Under the pieces are notes generated by a model. The model saw only the letters and a program-made list of their open reading frames with translations, was not told the DNA's origin and did no database searches. This document shows, one piece after another, positions 7,029-16,416 of a stretch of DNA of 33,679 bases (position 1 is its first letter; each line of letters begins with the position of its first letter). The translations under genes and the position numbers were made by a program. Source of the stretch: an uncultured Clostridia bacterium (GTDB taxonomy: Bacteria; Bacillota; Clostridia; Christensenellales; UBA1242); NCBI GenBank assembly GCA_944372365.1, contig CALVYP010000007.1:1-33679 (forward strand). Reading direction: 5' to 3'.

Positions 7029-10000
7029 GCAAATTTAACCCCTCAATAGAACAGCAGCAGATTTTTAATTTCAACAAAAAAAATCTTGTGATAAGTGCAT
7101 CGGCGGGCAGCGGCAAAACCACCACGATGATTGAGTTTATCTCGCGTTTGATTGAAAAAGGGCAGGATGTTAAAAGATTGCTGGTGCTAACCTTCACCAA
7201 AGCGGCGGCAAGCGAGATGCGTGAAAGACTGATTTTGCGTTTGATGTCCAACGCGAATCTTGAAAGCGTGCAAAACCAACTTGACGATTTGTTTACAAGC
7301 GACATCTCAACCATACATTCGTTTCTTGAAAAGGTTATCAAGCGAAATTTAAGTCAGTTTCCGCACCTTGAAGGCTTTAAAATTTTAGACGAAAAACAAA
7401 CAGCGCTTTTCAAAGAGCAAGCGTTTGAACAGGCGCAAACTCAAATGAGCGAGCAGCAAAGGGCAGAATATTTTGACCTGTTTTTAACCATGCGAGACAA
7501 AAATCTTATTAAAGAAATTATCTTTAAAATTGAAGATTTTTTAAACGCGCAAGCTGACAAAAACAAGGCGCTTATGCGCATTAAAAATTATCAAGAAAAT
7601 TTTGAGCATGCAAAACTTTATTTAACCGACTTTTTAAGCAAAAAAATTGATAAATTAAAGCAACAAATATTCAATTTTCCAAAAGGCGATGCAAAAGTAG
7701 ATGCATTTTTGCAACAGCTTTTTTCGCAATTTAATTTTAGTTTTTGCAACCTGCAACAGCTGGCGCAAAATTTGCTTAGCGTCAATTTGCCAAGAATCCC
7801 AGTGCTTAGCGGCGAAATTAAAGATGATGTTAAAAAATTAAAAGCCCTTGCGCAGCAGATTGTCAAATTCGCTGAAAAGCTTCAGCCGCAAAATCAGCTG
7901 TTGTGGCAAACTCAGCAATCTCAAAAACTTATTGACGAGCTGCTTAAATTATACAATCTTTATTCAACCTGCTTTTCAAACATAAAACTACAATCAAATT
8001 GTTTAGATTTTGATGACCTAGAACTAAAAAGCGAGCACTTGCTTGAAGACGAGCATGTTCTTAAACAGCTTCAAGAAAATTATGACTATGTGTTTATCGA
8101 TGAATATCAAGACACCAACCCCGTTCAAGAAAAAATTGTCAAACTTATCAGCAAGAAATGTAAATTTGTTGCGATCGGCGACCCTAAACAGGGCATATAC
8201 GCGTTTAGAAACGCAACATCTAAAATCATTTTGAAGGACAGCGAAGATTTTGAAAATCAAAAAGACGGGCAAACTCAATATTTAAGTCAAAATTATAGAA
8301 GCGACAGGCAAATTTTGCAATTTGTCAACCATGTTTTTGCCAAAATTATGACGCAAAACACAACCGGCATCGATTATGCTTCAACTTCCTTATTGAAAGG
8401 AGATAATATTGCGCAAAAAGTGCAACTTGGAGCGGTTAACATTTTGGTGGCGCAAAAACAAAAATTGCAGCGAGCTCAACCGATTGATGATTACAATATT
8501 TTTGACGATCCGCTTGTCGACGAGCAGGATGGCGATTTGGAAGCACAGATTGTGGCAAATAAAATCGAACAGCTTCTTGCAAGCAATTTTATTGGCGGTG
8601 ACGGCAAGCTAATTCGCGTGCAGCCAAAAGATATCGCGGTTCTATCTCGTTCGCGAAGCAATATCTGCACAAGCATCATCAACAATTTAAGAAAAAAGGG
8701 CATACCATTTGTTTCAACTCTCAAAACCGACTTGCTTTCAAAAGCGCACATTCAACTTGTGCTGTCGCTGCTAAACTTGTGTTGTGACAGTCGTGATGAA
8801 ATTGCGCTTGCAAGCTTTTTGCTCTCGCCGTTCGCGTGCGTGGATATGGATAAGCTTGCTCTTTTGCAGCAGAGCGGCGGCAGTTTTGTTGACAATGTTT
8901 TTTCAAGTCAAGATGGGCAAATTAAACTTGCGTTGCAAAGGCTTGAATGGTTTAAAAACCAATGCATGTTTTTTGGTGCAAAAAAAGCGTTGGAAAAATT
9001 GTTTTATCAAACTGAATATTTCGTTTATCTATACTCGCATGCAGATGAAAATGCGGTTCAGGAGACACAAAGCCTGTTAAGCATTATTGGCGCGTATGAA
9101 AATGATAAGGATTTGCCTAGCCTGTGTGAATATTTAAACAGCGACATATCTTTTTCTAACATCTCGGGGCAAAACGCCGTTACAATTTCATCAATTCATG
9201 CAAGCAAAGGGTTGGAGTATAAAATTGTTTTTGTAGTGAGCCTAGGCAAGCCGCTTTCAAAAGTTGACACAGCCGCATTTAAAATTTCAAATGAGTTTGG
9301 GCTTTCACTGATGGTTTACGACGAGGCCGTTTGGCAAAAGCAGGCATCTTTGGCGCTGCTGGCTGCAAGAGAGCAGGCTAAAAGGCAAGAGCGCATCGAC
9401 GAAATCATGGTGTTATATGTTGCTTTGACAAGAGCGAAATGTCATTTGTTTATCACTGGCAGCGCTGATTTAGATGAAGTGGAAGAATTTTCGCAAGAAC
9501 AATTTTCGCAATATGCCACGGCGCTTGATTTGATTTTGTCAACTCAACCTCAGCAGGCGGGTGCAGATGTTGAAGTGATTGACGAAGTTGTAAGCATAAA
9601 GCCAAACATAAAAATTCAAAAAGTTGCTGCGGTGGATGAGAACAATGTTAAAAAAATAAACAATTATTTAAACTTTAATTATCCTTATCAAAACCAAATT
9701 GGCATCAAGCAAAAGGCATCGGTCACTCAATTGGTTTCTAATTCAGACGGAGAGAACACAGAGCAAAATCAGCAGCTGATTGAAGAAGGCAACGCCTATC
9801 ACGAGGCGCTTAGGGTGCTTGATTTTGAAAATATTAAAACGCAGCAAGATGTTGAAAATCAATTAAAATGCAAAAAAATTCAAGAAAAATACTTAAAAAT
9901 ACTTAATTTTTCTTTAATTTTTAATATTATTCAAAAAATCAAACCGCTTGCAAATAATTGTCAGATAATTAAAGAGAAGCAATTTACTATGCGCCTAGAA

Positions 10001-10231
10001 GAAGGGCAGGGCGCAAATTTAGTTCAAGGCGTTGTGGATTTATATTTAAAAGGCGAAAAAAATATTTTGATTGACTATAAATTTACAGGGCAAAAAAACG
10101 CGCAGGTTTTAAAAACTCGCTACTTGCCGCAGCTAAAATTATATAAGCAAGCCATTGAAAAAGCAGAAAATATTAAGATTGATGAAATGTATTTAGTGTC
10201 AATAAAATATGGAGATTTAATTAAAATTTAA
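7025..10231 (+). CDS. addA: AddA subunit: UvrD-type helicase with RecB-type nuclease
   Basis: AddA is the motor and second nuclease of the AddAB complex. This 1068-aa protein has the full superfamily 1 helicase set: Walker A (ASAGSGKTT, K31-T32), motif II FIDEYQDTNPV (D359-E360), GDPKQGIYAFRNA, LSQNYRSD, a late SIHASKGLEYKIVFV motif and LYVALTRAK. The C-terminal nuclease domain shows GNAYHEALR, then VVDLYLK and LIDYKFT with D1017 and K1019. The ATG at 7025 overlaps the addB stop (ATGA) and follows a G-rich ribosome binding site (AAAGGGGGTGGGG), so the pair is translationally coupled. Length is slightly below the usual 1200 or so residues. Confidence 0.95.
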   Translation: MSKFNPSIEQQQIFNFNKKNLVISASAGSGKTTTMIEFISRLIEKGQDVKRLLVLTFTKAAASEMRERLILRLMSNANLESVQNQLDDLFTSDISTIHSFLEKVIKRNLSQFPHLEGFKILDEKQTALFKEQAFEQAQTQMSEQQRAEYFDLFLTMRDKNLIKEIIFKIEDFLNAQADKNKALMRIKNYQENFEHAKLYLTDFLSKKIDKLKQQIFNFPKGDAKVDAFLQQLFSQFNFSFCNLQQLAQNLLSVNLPRIPVLSGEIKDDVKKLKALAQQIVKFAEKLQPQNQLLWQTQQSQKLIDELLKLYNLYSTCFSNIKLQSNCLDFDDLELKSEHLLEDEHVLKQLQENYDYVFIDEYQDTNPVQEKIVKLISKKCKFVAIGDPKQGIYAFRNATSKIILKDSEDFENQKDGQTQYLSQNYRSDRQILQFVNHVFAKIMTQNTTGIDYASTSLLKGDNIAQKVQLGAVNILVAQKQKLQRAQPIDDYNIFDDPLVDEQDGDLEAQIVANKIEQLLASNFIGGDGKLIRVQPKDIAVLSRSRSNICTSIINNLRKKGIPFVSTLKTDLLSKAHIQLVLSLLNLCCDSRDEIALASFLLSPFACVDMDKLALLQQSGGSFVDNVFSSQDGQIKLALQRLEWFKNQCMFFGAKKALEKLFYQTEYFVYLYSHADENAVQETQSLLSIIGAYENDKDLPSLCEYLNSDISFSNISGQNAVTISSIHASKGLEYKIVFVVSLGKPLSKVDTAAFKISNEFGLSLMVYDEAVWQKQASLALLAAREQAKRQERIDEIMVLYVALTRAKCHLFITGSADLDEVEEFSQEQFSQYATALDLILSTQPQQAGADVEVIDEVVSIKPNIKIQKVAAVDENNVKKINNYLNFNYPYQNQIGIKQKASVTQLVSNSDGENTEQNQQLIEEGNAYHEALRVLDFENIKTQQDVENQLKCKKIQEKYLKILNFSLIFNIIQKIKPLANNCQIIKEKQFTMRLEEGQGANLVQGVVDLYLKGEKNILIDYKFTGQKNAQVLKTRYLPQLKLYKQAIEKAENIKIDEMYLVSIKYGDLIKI

Positions 10232-10284
10232 TTAAATAAAAAAATATAAAAAAAATAGTGAAAATATTAGTAAATAATTTTTTC

Positions 10285-10296
10285 TTGTGTTATACT
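10285..10296 (+). promoter_or_regulatory. Extended -10 promoter for the AT-hook membrane protein
   Basis: TATACT (10291-10296) is preceded by TGT, making an extended -10. The -35 is weak (TTAGTA at 10267-10272). AAAAAGGAG follows before ATG 10320. Confidence 0.6.
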
Positions 10297-10319
10297 AAGA
10301 AAGAAAAAGGAGAATTATT

Positions 10320-12728
10320 ATGAATTTTTCATTTCTTGCAGACGTGCAAAGCGCATTTGAATCATTCTTTGTAACACTGGCAAGTTCAATTTCATACAAC
10401 GCTCTGTTTTTTGTTGGGCTTGGGCTTGAAGTGTTTTTCATTCTATTGTTTGGCATTTTAACTCATTTTTCATACGAAAGCAGAATGAGAAGATCGCTTG
10501 ATAAATTAAACAGGTGGCTTTTCACGCACAAAACACTTGATAAAGAAAACATCAAAGAGTTTAACGATATGGTTAAAACTGCACCAAAAAGGCTTGCAGT
10601 AAATTGGCAGCAATACATTTTGTATCGTGAAAAAGCACCATCACAATACATGTCGGCTGAAAACATAATTGAAAAGCCTTTAAGAACAAGCTCATTTTCT
10701 GCAAACATCAAAAACCTTACTTGGGTTTCGGCTGTTTGGGCTGTGATCATGTTTATTGTGGCAATCGCATATCAAAACTTTGGTGACACAATTTTAAACG
10801 CAACCATGCTTATCATTGCATTGCTTATTCCTGTGTTGATTTTAATCATCAGCACCATAACAGTTATGATCTTGCGCGCTAGAAAAAACTTTAACCTTGA
10901 TGAATTATATCAAAACCTTCATCTTTTTGACAGGTTTATCGATAACGCTTGCGTAGACCTTCCTGCATACATCGACTATTCATTGCTTTTCACTGCAAAA
11001 GAAATCGACAAAGGCATTCCAGCGCTTAGAGAATATCTTGAAAGCAGGGCAAGAAAAGAAAAGGAAGAGTTTGATAAAATCGCCAAAGAAGAAGGCGTTA
11101 CATACGAGAAATATGACTTTGAAGGCATTGGCATCGACGGACAAAACATTTTGGAAAGAGCGATGAAAGAATCTGAAGCGTATCTTTCAAAGCGTGACAA
11201 AACACTTGCAAAAATCGCTCAAATTGAAGCAACTGTTGAAAGTTTGAAAAGAAACTTTGACAACATTCAAAAAGATTTCCAAAAGCGTATGCAGGTTTCT
11301 AAGGAAAACATTGAAAGACTTAGACAACAGCAAGAAGAAACCACAAATCGTATTGAAAGCAACTTTTTAAGAAAACAACAAAGCCAAGAAATCGCTAAGC
11401 AAGAAAAAGAGCAGGCAGATTTCGAACAACAAAAGAACAGATATTTGATTGAGAAAAGCGATTACGAAGAAGTAATCAAAACGCTTAACGATGAAATTGA
11501 AGCCAACAAAACAGAAGTGGAAGAAGCTATGATGAGTGAGTATGAATCCTTCTACTCAAAACTGTTCCAAAGCGCTATCGACGAGGCTCAAAACAAAGTT
11601 AAGGATAAAATCAACACTCTCACACAAACAAATCAAGCCATTGAAGAAGATTTAACAGTTAAAGAAGCACAGCTTAAACGCGTGATTGATGAAAACCAAA
11701 CACTTAAAAGAAAGCTCGGCGTTGAATATGAACAAATTGAAATTCAGTCTGCTGAACTTGCTCCTAAGCAAGAAGAAGATCAGGATGCCGAGCAATCAGC
11801 CAGCGCGCTTGTGACCCCAAGCGAAATTAAAAAGGCGATAAAGGATAAAAACAAAGAAGCCAAAGAAAGCAAGCAAGAGCTTGAAAAAAGCAAAGAAAGC
11901 TTTGCTGACAATCAAAAAATCAGCACAATTTTAAGCGACGAGCAGCCTCAGCCTGACGAGCAGCAAGCAGCAGTTGCTGATCAGCCACAGCCAGAGCCAT
12001 ATGTGCCAGAGCTGCCACAGCAAGAAGAACCACAGATGGTTGAAGAGCCAGCACCTGCACCAGAAGCTCAGCCAAGTGATGCAGGCCAAGAAGGCGCACC
12101 AGTTTCATCGAGCCTTGCGATGCAATTAAACGACGATGACTTTGACTTTGATGTTCCGGCAGTTGAAGAAGCTCCGAAACCAAAGCCAAAAACAAAACCT
12201 GCAAAGCCAGCATCTTCCACAACAGCGTCAACAGCAAAGCGCAGGGGCAGGCCGAAAAAAGGCGAAGAAAAAACTCTTGAAGAGATGATTAAAGAAAAAC
12301 GCTCTCGTGGCAGACCTAAAAAAGCAACAACTCAGGCCGCAGCAGAAAACAAAGCTCCTAAAAAACGCGGCAGACCAGTTGGCAGCACAAAAAAGCCAAA
12401 AGTTGAGCAGCCGGTTGTTAAAAGAGGGCGCGGCAGACCTAAAAAAGATGTTTCCGAACTTAAAGCAATCAACAAAAAGATTGACAATGAGCAAAAAAGG
12501 TTGGCCACATTAAAGGCGCAAATCGACAGCGAAATTAAAAATGCCATAAATGACTTAGAATCAGGCTCTACAAAGCAAGATCGCAGAGATGAAATCTTAA
12601 AAGAAATCAATGCTTTAAAGGCAAATGTGACAGAAATTAAAACACAAAAAGCTGCAAGCGAACAGATCGAAAACATCAATAAACGCATAGAAGCTTTGAT
12701 GCAAGAAATTAAATCGCTTAACGAATAA
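10320..12728 (+). CDS. Membrane-anchored coiled-coil protein with four AT-hooks (802 aa)
   Basis: Domains in order: one membrane helix at about 27-50; a soluble segment (60-128); two more helices at about 134-153 and 160-186; a long charged coiled coil at about 275-475; an acidic, P/Q/E-rich linker at about 480-625; four RGRP AT-hook cores at 642-645, 663-666, 683-686 and 704-707, each in a lysine/arginine-rich setting and spaced 20-21 residues apart; and a final coiled coil (about 712-802). AT-hooks bind the minor groove of AT-rich DNA, so I infer a protein that links the membrane to the nucleoid. No known family is recognised and there is no ATPase domain. The gene is monocistronic: own promoter, AAAAAGGAG site, strong terminator. 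Confidence 0.85.
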   Translation: MNFSFLADVQSAFESFFVTLASSISYNALFFVGLGLEVFFILLFGILTHFSYESRMRRSLDKLNRWLFTHKTLDKENIKEFNDMVKTAPKRLAVNWQQYILYREKAPSQYMSAENIIEKPLRTSSFSANIKNLTWVSAVWAVIMFIVAIAYQNFGDTILNATMLIIALLIPVLILIISTITVMILRARKNFNLDELYQNLHLFDRFIDNACVDLPAYIDYSLLFTAKEIDKGIPALREYLESRARKEKEEFDKIAKEEGVTYEKYDFEGIGIDGQNILERAMKESEAYLSKRDKTLAKIAQIEATVESLKRNFDNIQKDFQKRMQVSKENIERLRQQQEETTNRIESNFLRKQQSQEIAKQEKEQADFEQQKNRYLIEKSDYEEVIKTLNDEIEANKTEVEEAMMSEYESFYSKLFQSAIDEAQNKVKDKINTLTQTNQAIEEDLTVKEAQLKRVIDENQTLKRKLGVEYEQIEIQSAELAPKQEEDQDAEQSASALVTPSEIKKAIKDKNKEAKESKQELEKSKESFADNQKISTILSDEQPQPDEQQAAVADQPQPEPYVPELPQQEEPQMVEEPAPAPEAQPSDAGQEGAPVSSSLAMQLNDDDFDFDVPAVEEAPKPKPKTKPAKPASSTTASTAKRRGRPKKGEEKTLEEMIKEKRSRGRPKKATTQAAAENKAPKKRGRPVGSTKKPKVEQPVVKRGRGRPKKDVSELKAINKKIDNEQKRLATLKAQIDSEIKNAINDLESGSTKQDRRDEILKEINALKANVTEIKTQKAASEQIENINKRIEALMQEIKSLNE

Positions 12729-12730
12729 TA

Positions 12731-12760
12731 AAAAGCCCGCATAACAATGCGGGTTTTTTT
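12731..12760 (+). terminator. Intrinsic terminator after the AT-hook protein
   Basis: A 7-bp GC-rich stem (CCCGCAT 12736-12742 with ATGCGGG 12747-12753) is followed by seven T's and preceded by an A-run. Confidence 0.9.
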
Positions 12761-12818
12761 GTGTCAACTTTTGTCATAAATTTAAGCGCTAACACACAAA
12801 ATAGAGTAGGACAAGATT

Positions 12819-13583
12819 ATGGATTTTTGGGCGCTTATTGTTTTAGGAGTTGTGCAAGGGTTAACCGAATTTTTGCCAGTGTCATCAAGCGGGCATTTGG
12901 TTTTGCTGTCAAACCTTTTTGGAATTCAAGACAGCTTGTTTGTAAGCATAGTTTTGCATGTGGCAACTTTGCTTGCGGTGCTGGTGGTGCTTAGAAAAGA
13001 TGTTTTTCAACTTGTCAAGCATCCGTTTTCTCATCAAGGCAAATGTTTGATTATTGCCACAATTCCAACATGTTTGATTGTGCTGCTGATTTATCCGTTC
13101 GTTACTCAATCGTTTGAAGGCGCAATTTTGCCGATATGCTTTTTGCTTACTGCAATTTTGCTGCTCGCAACAGATTTTTTCATCAAGCATAAACCGTTTG
13201 CCGCAGGCCAACAAATATCTTATAAACAAGCGCTTTTTATGGGCGTGATGCAGGGTTTTGCAACCTTTCCGGGCATATCACGCTCGGGCGCTACAATTTG
13301 CGCGGGGCTTATTTCAGGCGGCGAGCGCGAAAATGTTGCAAAGTTTTCATTTTTGATGAGCGTGCCGATTATTATACTTTCTATGGCGCTTGAAATTTTT
13401 AAACTTTGCCAGTCGGGGCAGTTTCCAAGCGTAAACATTGGCGGACTTGCGATGGCGTTTGTGCTGGCGTTTGCAATTGGTGTTGCAAGCATCAAAGCGA
13501 TGATCGCAATCACTCAAAAGGTGAGCTTTAAGTGGTTTAGTTTGTATCTTGTTGGCGTTGCAATCTTGATGGTTGCACTTTAA
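12819..13583 (+). CDS. uppP: Undecaprenyl-diphosphate phosphatase UppP (BacA family)
   Basis: UppP dephosphorylates undecaprenyl diphosphate at the membrane, recycling the lipid carrier of peptidoglycan synthesis; overexpression gives bacitracin resistance. The 254-aa protein has the family's two signatures: EFLPVSSSGH (E17 to H26) and PGISRSGAT (P151 to T159, with R155). It is polytopic with about eight hydrophobic segments, the usual length and topology. The ATG follows AGGACAAG. The next gene starts 9 bp downstream, so the two are probably cotranscribed. A promoter probably lies at 12771-12802 (TTGTCA seen, poor -10), not well supported. Confidence 0.95.
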   Translation: MDFWALIVLGVVQGLTEFLPVSSSGHLVLLSNLFGIQDSLFVSIVLHVATLLAVLVVLRKDVFQLVKHPFSHQGKCLIIATIPTCLIVLLIYPFVTQSFEGAILPICFLLTAILLLATDFFIKHKPFAAGQQISYKQALFMGVMQGFATFPGISRSGATICAGLISGGERENVAKFSFLMSVPIIILSMALEIFKLCQSGQFPSVNIGGLAMAFVLAFAIGVASIKAMIAITQKVSFKWFSLYLVGVAILMVAL

Positions 13584-13591
13584 GGTGAAAT

Positions 13592-16207
13592 ATGGATTAT
13601 TTTGCAAAAAATATTGAAGAGTGTTTAAAGGCGTTTGCTTCGTCTAAGCAGGGGCTGAGTTCTCAGCAAGCCAAACAGCGCGAAGGACAGCTAAGGGCGA
13701 TGCAAATTAAACCTGCTAAAAAAAACGGCCTTTTAAAAAAGTTTGCATTGCAATTTTGCGATCTGATGATTTTAATTCTGCTTGCTGCGGCTGCGGTGTC
13801 GTTTGTGATTGGCATTGTGCAAAACACCACCAGCGAGATGATCGACGGCGTGGTGATTTTGGCAATCGTGCTTATGAACGCGATCATGGGCGTTTTGCAG
13901 GAAAACAAGGCAGAAAAATCTTTGCAGGCACTTGAAAAGATGACGCAGCCAGAAGCCGTGCTTGTGCGAGAAGGGCGTCAGATGAAGCTTAACGCGCAGC
14001 TTATCGTGCCAGGAGACATTGTTGTTTTGCAAGCGGGAAGCATCGTGCCTGCTGATTGCAGACTTATTGAAAGCAACGCTCTTGTTTTGGACGAAGCCTC
14101 TTTAACTGGCGAAAGTTTGCCAGTTGAAAAGCAGGCGCAGTTTGTTGGCAAGCAAAGCACGCCTATTGCAGAGCGTAAAAATATGGTTTACAACGGCACA
14201 ACCGTGGTTGCGGGACGCGGGCTTGGCATGGCGGTTGGGGTTGGAAAAGATAGCGAGCTTGGAAAGATTGCGGATGTGATTGCCTCATGCAAAAAAGAGA
14301 TGACTCCGCTGCAAAAAGGCATTAAAGATTTGGGCAAAGTCATCACTTTTCTTGTGCTTGGCATGGCTGTGATCACATTTATTTTGCAGCTATGCTCTCA
14401 TTACAGCCCTATGGACGCATTTTTAACTGCGATTGCAATTTCAGTGGCTGCAATTCCTGAGAGTATGCCAGCTGTTATAACCATCATTATGAGTCTTGGC
14501 ATCTCGCGGCTTGCCAAGCAAAAAGCCATTGTAAAGCATATGCATTCAGTAGAAACGCTTGGCTGTTGTGATGTGATATGCTCCGACAAAACCGGCACTA
14601 TCACGCAAAACAAAATGCAAGTTAAGGCGATTTATTGTGACGGCAAACTCAGCTATTCCAAAGGCAGCGGTGGCAAGGATTTTTCGTTGATGCTTTCGGC
14701 GATGTCGCTGTGTAACAACTCAGGCAACGGCAAAAGTGGTTTTAATGGCGATCCAACCGATGTGGCGCTTGCAGAGTTCGCTAAAAAGTATGGCTTTGAC
14801 AAAAATCAGCTTGAATTGCAAAATCGTCGTTTGGCAGAAAAGCCATTTGATTCCGTTCGCAAACTTATGAGCACGGCGAATATGTATAACGGCAAAAAGG
14901 TGGCTTTTGTTAAAGGCGCGGTGGATTTTTTGCTAAAAAAATGCGAAAAAATTGTAATAAATGGCATAGAAGTTGATTTAACGCAGCAGCGTAGGCAACA
15001 GATTGAAAAAATAAATTCGTCAATGGCGGGCAAGGCGCTTAGGGTGATTGCATTTGCCTTTAAAAATGTTGACAGCCATATCGGGTATGACGAAAACGGG
15101 CTGACCTTCATCGGGCTGGCTGGAATGATTGATCCGCCGCGCGAAGAGGTTAAAGCCGCTGTAAAAAAATGCATGCAAGCAGGCATGCGTCCAATTATGA
15201 TAACTGGCGATCATATGGAAACGGCGTTTGCCGTTGCAAAAGAAGTTGGCATTGCTAAAAGCAAAAATCAGGTTATGTCAGGTGGCGAGATTGACGCGCT
15301 GAACGACGAGCAATTAAAAAAGCGTCTGGCAAGCGTCAGCGTGTTTGCAAGAGTCAGCCCAGAAAACAAGGTGAGAATTGTTGAAGGGTTGAAAAGCATG
15401 GGGCATATTGTGGCGATGACGGGCGACGGCGTAAACGATGCCGCCAGCATGAAAAAGGCTAACATCGGCATTGGCATGGGCATAACTGGCACTGATGTTA
15501 CAAAGCAGGTCGCAGATTTGATTGTAACTGATGATAATTTTGCCACAATAGTTGTTGCGGTGGAAGAAGGAAGAAAAGTTTACACAAACATTCAAAAAAC
15601 AGTTAAGTTTTTGTTTTCTGCCAACATGGGTGAAATTTTAGCATTGTTTTTGGCGACAATAATCTTTCCGCAATATGTGTTTTTGCTGCCAATCCAAATT
15701 TTGTTTGTAAACCTTATCACCGACTCGCTTCCTGCCATAGCGCTTGGGGTAGAGCCTGCCGAAAAGGGCATTATGCAAGCCAAGCCGCGCGGCAAAAACA
15801 AGGGGCTGTTTAGCGATGGAAATGCCTTTATGACAATTACGATGGGCATTGTGCAAACGCTTCTCACACTTTCAGCATTTTGCATCGGGCTTTGCATCTA
15901 CGGTCAGGCAAGCGCAATGAGCATGGCTTTCTACACGCTTAACATAGTGCAGTTTTTCTATCTCATTTCCATCCGCACTGAGAAAAGCATATTTAAATCA
16001 AATCCATTTGCCAACAGATATTGCAATCTTGCCATTTTGTTTGCAGGCGGGTTGTTGGCACTGATTGCTCTCACGCCGCTTCATACAATTTTAAAACTCG
16101 CGCCGCTCAATGGGTTTGAGTGGGGATATATTTTTCTGGTGTCGATGGTTATGCTTTTTGCAAGCGAATTATGCAAGTGGATCGTGCGGCACAAAAAGCA
16201 GGCGTAA
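13592..16207 (+). CDS. P-type calcium-transporting ATPase (type II, SERCA/PMCA-like)
   Basis: This 871-aa pump exports divalent cations, most likely Ca2+, across the membrane at the cost of ATP. Visible motifs: LTGES (actuator), DKTGT with phosphorylated D332, KGA in the nucleotide-binding domain, and MTGDGVNDA. Ca2+-site residues are in place: E290 in helix 4 and N707-x-x-T710-D711 in helix 6. The helix-4 motif reads PESMP (289-293) instead of the usual PEGLP. Ten or so membrane segments are split 4+6 as in the family. It starts 9 bp after uppP with AAGGTG as ribosome binding site and ends in a terminator that overlaps its stop codon. Confidence 0.93.
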   Translation: MDYFAKNIEECLKAFASSKQGLSSQQAKQREGQLRAMQIKPAKKNGLLKKFALQFCDLMILILLAAAAVSFVIGIVQNTTSEMIDGVVILAIVLMNAIMGVLQENKAEKSLQALEKMTQPEAVLVREGRQMKLNAQLIVPGDIVVLQAGSIVPADCRLIESNALVLDEASLTGESLPVEKQAQFVGKQSTPIAERKNMVYNGTTVVAGRGLGMAVGVGKDSELGKIADVIASCKKEMTPLQKGIKDLGKVITFLVLGMAVITFILQLCSHYSPMDAFLTAIAISVAAIPESMPAVITIIMSLGISRLAKQKAIVKHMHSVETLGCCDVICSDKTGTITQNKMQVKAIYCDGKLSYSKGSGGKDFSLMLSAMSLCNNSGNGKSGFNGDPTDVALAEFAKKYGFDKNQLELQNRRLAEKPFDSVRKLMSTANMYNGKKVAFVKGAVDFLLKKCEKIVINGIEVDLTQQRRQQIEKINSSMAGKALRVIAFAFKNVDSHIGYDENGLTFIGLAGMIDPPREEVKAAVKKCMQAGMRPIMITGDHMETAFAVAKEVGIAKSKNQVMSGGEIDALNDEQLKKRLASVSVFARVSPENKVRIVEGLKSMGHIVAMTGDGVNDAASMKKANIGIGMGITGTDVTKQVADLIVTDDNFATIVVAVEEGRKVYTNIQKTVKFLFSANMGEILALFLATIIFPQYVFLLPIQILFVNLITDSLPAIALGVEPAEKGIMQAKPRGKNKGLFSDGNAFMTITMGIVQTLLTLSAFCIGLCIYGQASAMSMAFYTLNIVQFFYLISIRTEKSIFKSNPFANRYCNLAILFAGGLLALIALTPLHTILKLAPLNGFEWGYIFLVSMVMLFASELCKWIVRHKKQA

Positions 16208-16219
16208 AGCCTGTTTTTT
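16193..16219 (+). terminator. Terminator overlapping the ATPase stop codon
   Basis: The stem GCAGGC/GCCTGT, extended by A-T pairs (16193-16203 with 16209-16219), has loop GTAAA containing the stop codon and six T's at 16214-16219. Confidence 0.75.
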
Positions 16220-16240
16220 AGTCAAAAAAGATGTATCTAA

Positions 16241-16354
16241 TTTTTTGCTGGGCGCAAGCGGCCAAGGCTTAAACAATTTTTAGCGGTTGACGATTTTATA
16301 AAAACATTTGACATAGAAACATATTTGGATGAAATTGGGTTTGTGGCGGCGTGA
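16241..16354 (+). pseudogene. Possible C-terminal gene remnant, 37 codons
   Basis: Between two terminators lies an open stretch without a start codon or ribosome binding site. It reads like the end of a real protein (RPRLKQFLAVDDFIKTFDIE, then TYLDEIGFVAA and stop) and is followed directly by a good terminator. I infer the decayed 3' end of a lost gene; the parent family is not recognised. It could also be chance. Confidence 0.3.
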
Positions 16355-16373
16355 TATTTCGCGCCGCTTTTTT
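16346..16373 (+). terminator. Terminator upstream of holB
   Basis: A 6-bp all-GC stem (GCGGCG 16346-16351 with CGCCGC 16362-16367) is followed by six T's (16368-16373). It isolates holB from upstream transcription. Confidence 0.85.
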
Positions 16374-16381
16374 AAAATATT

Positions 16382-16410
16382 TTGACTTTATCCATCTATT
16401 GTGCTAAAAT
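16382..16410 (+). promoter_or_regulatory. holB promoter, predicted to give a leaderless mRNA
   Basis: TTGACT (16382-16387), a 17-bp spacer, and TAAAAT (16405-16410) with an extended TGC. The ATG starts 6 nt after the -10, where +1 is expected. There is no Shine-Dalgarno, and terminators lie just upstream. Confidence 0.75.
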
Positions 16411-16416
16411 TTATAC

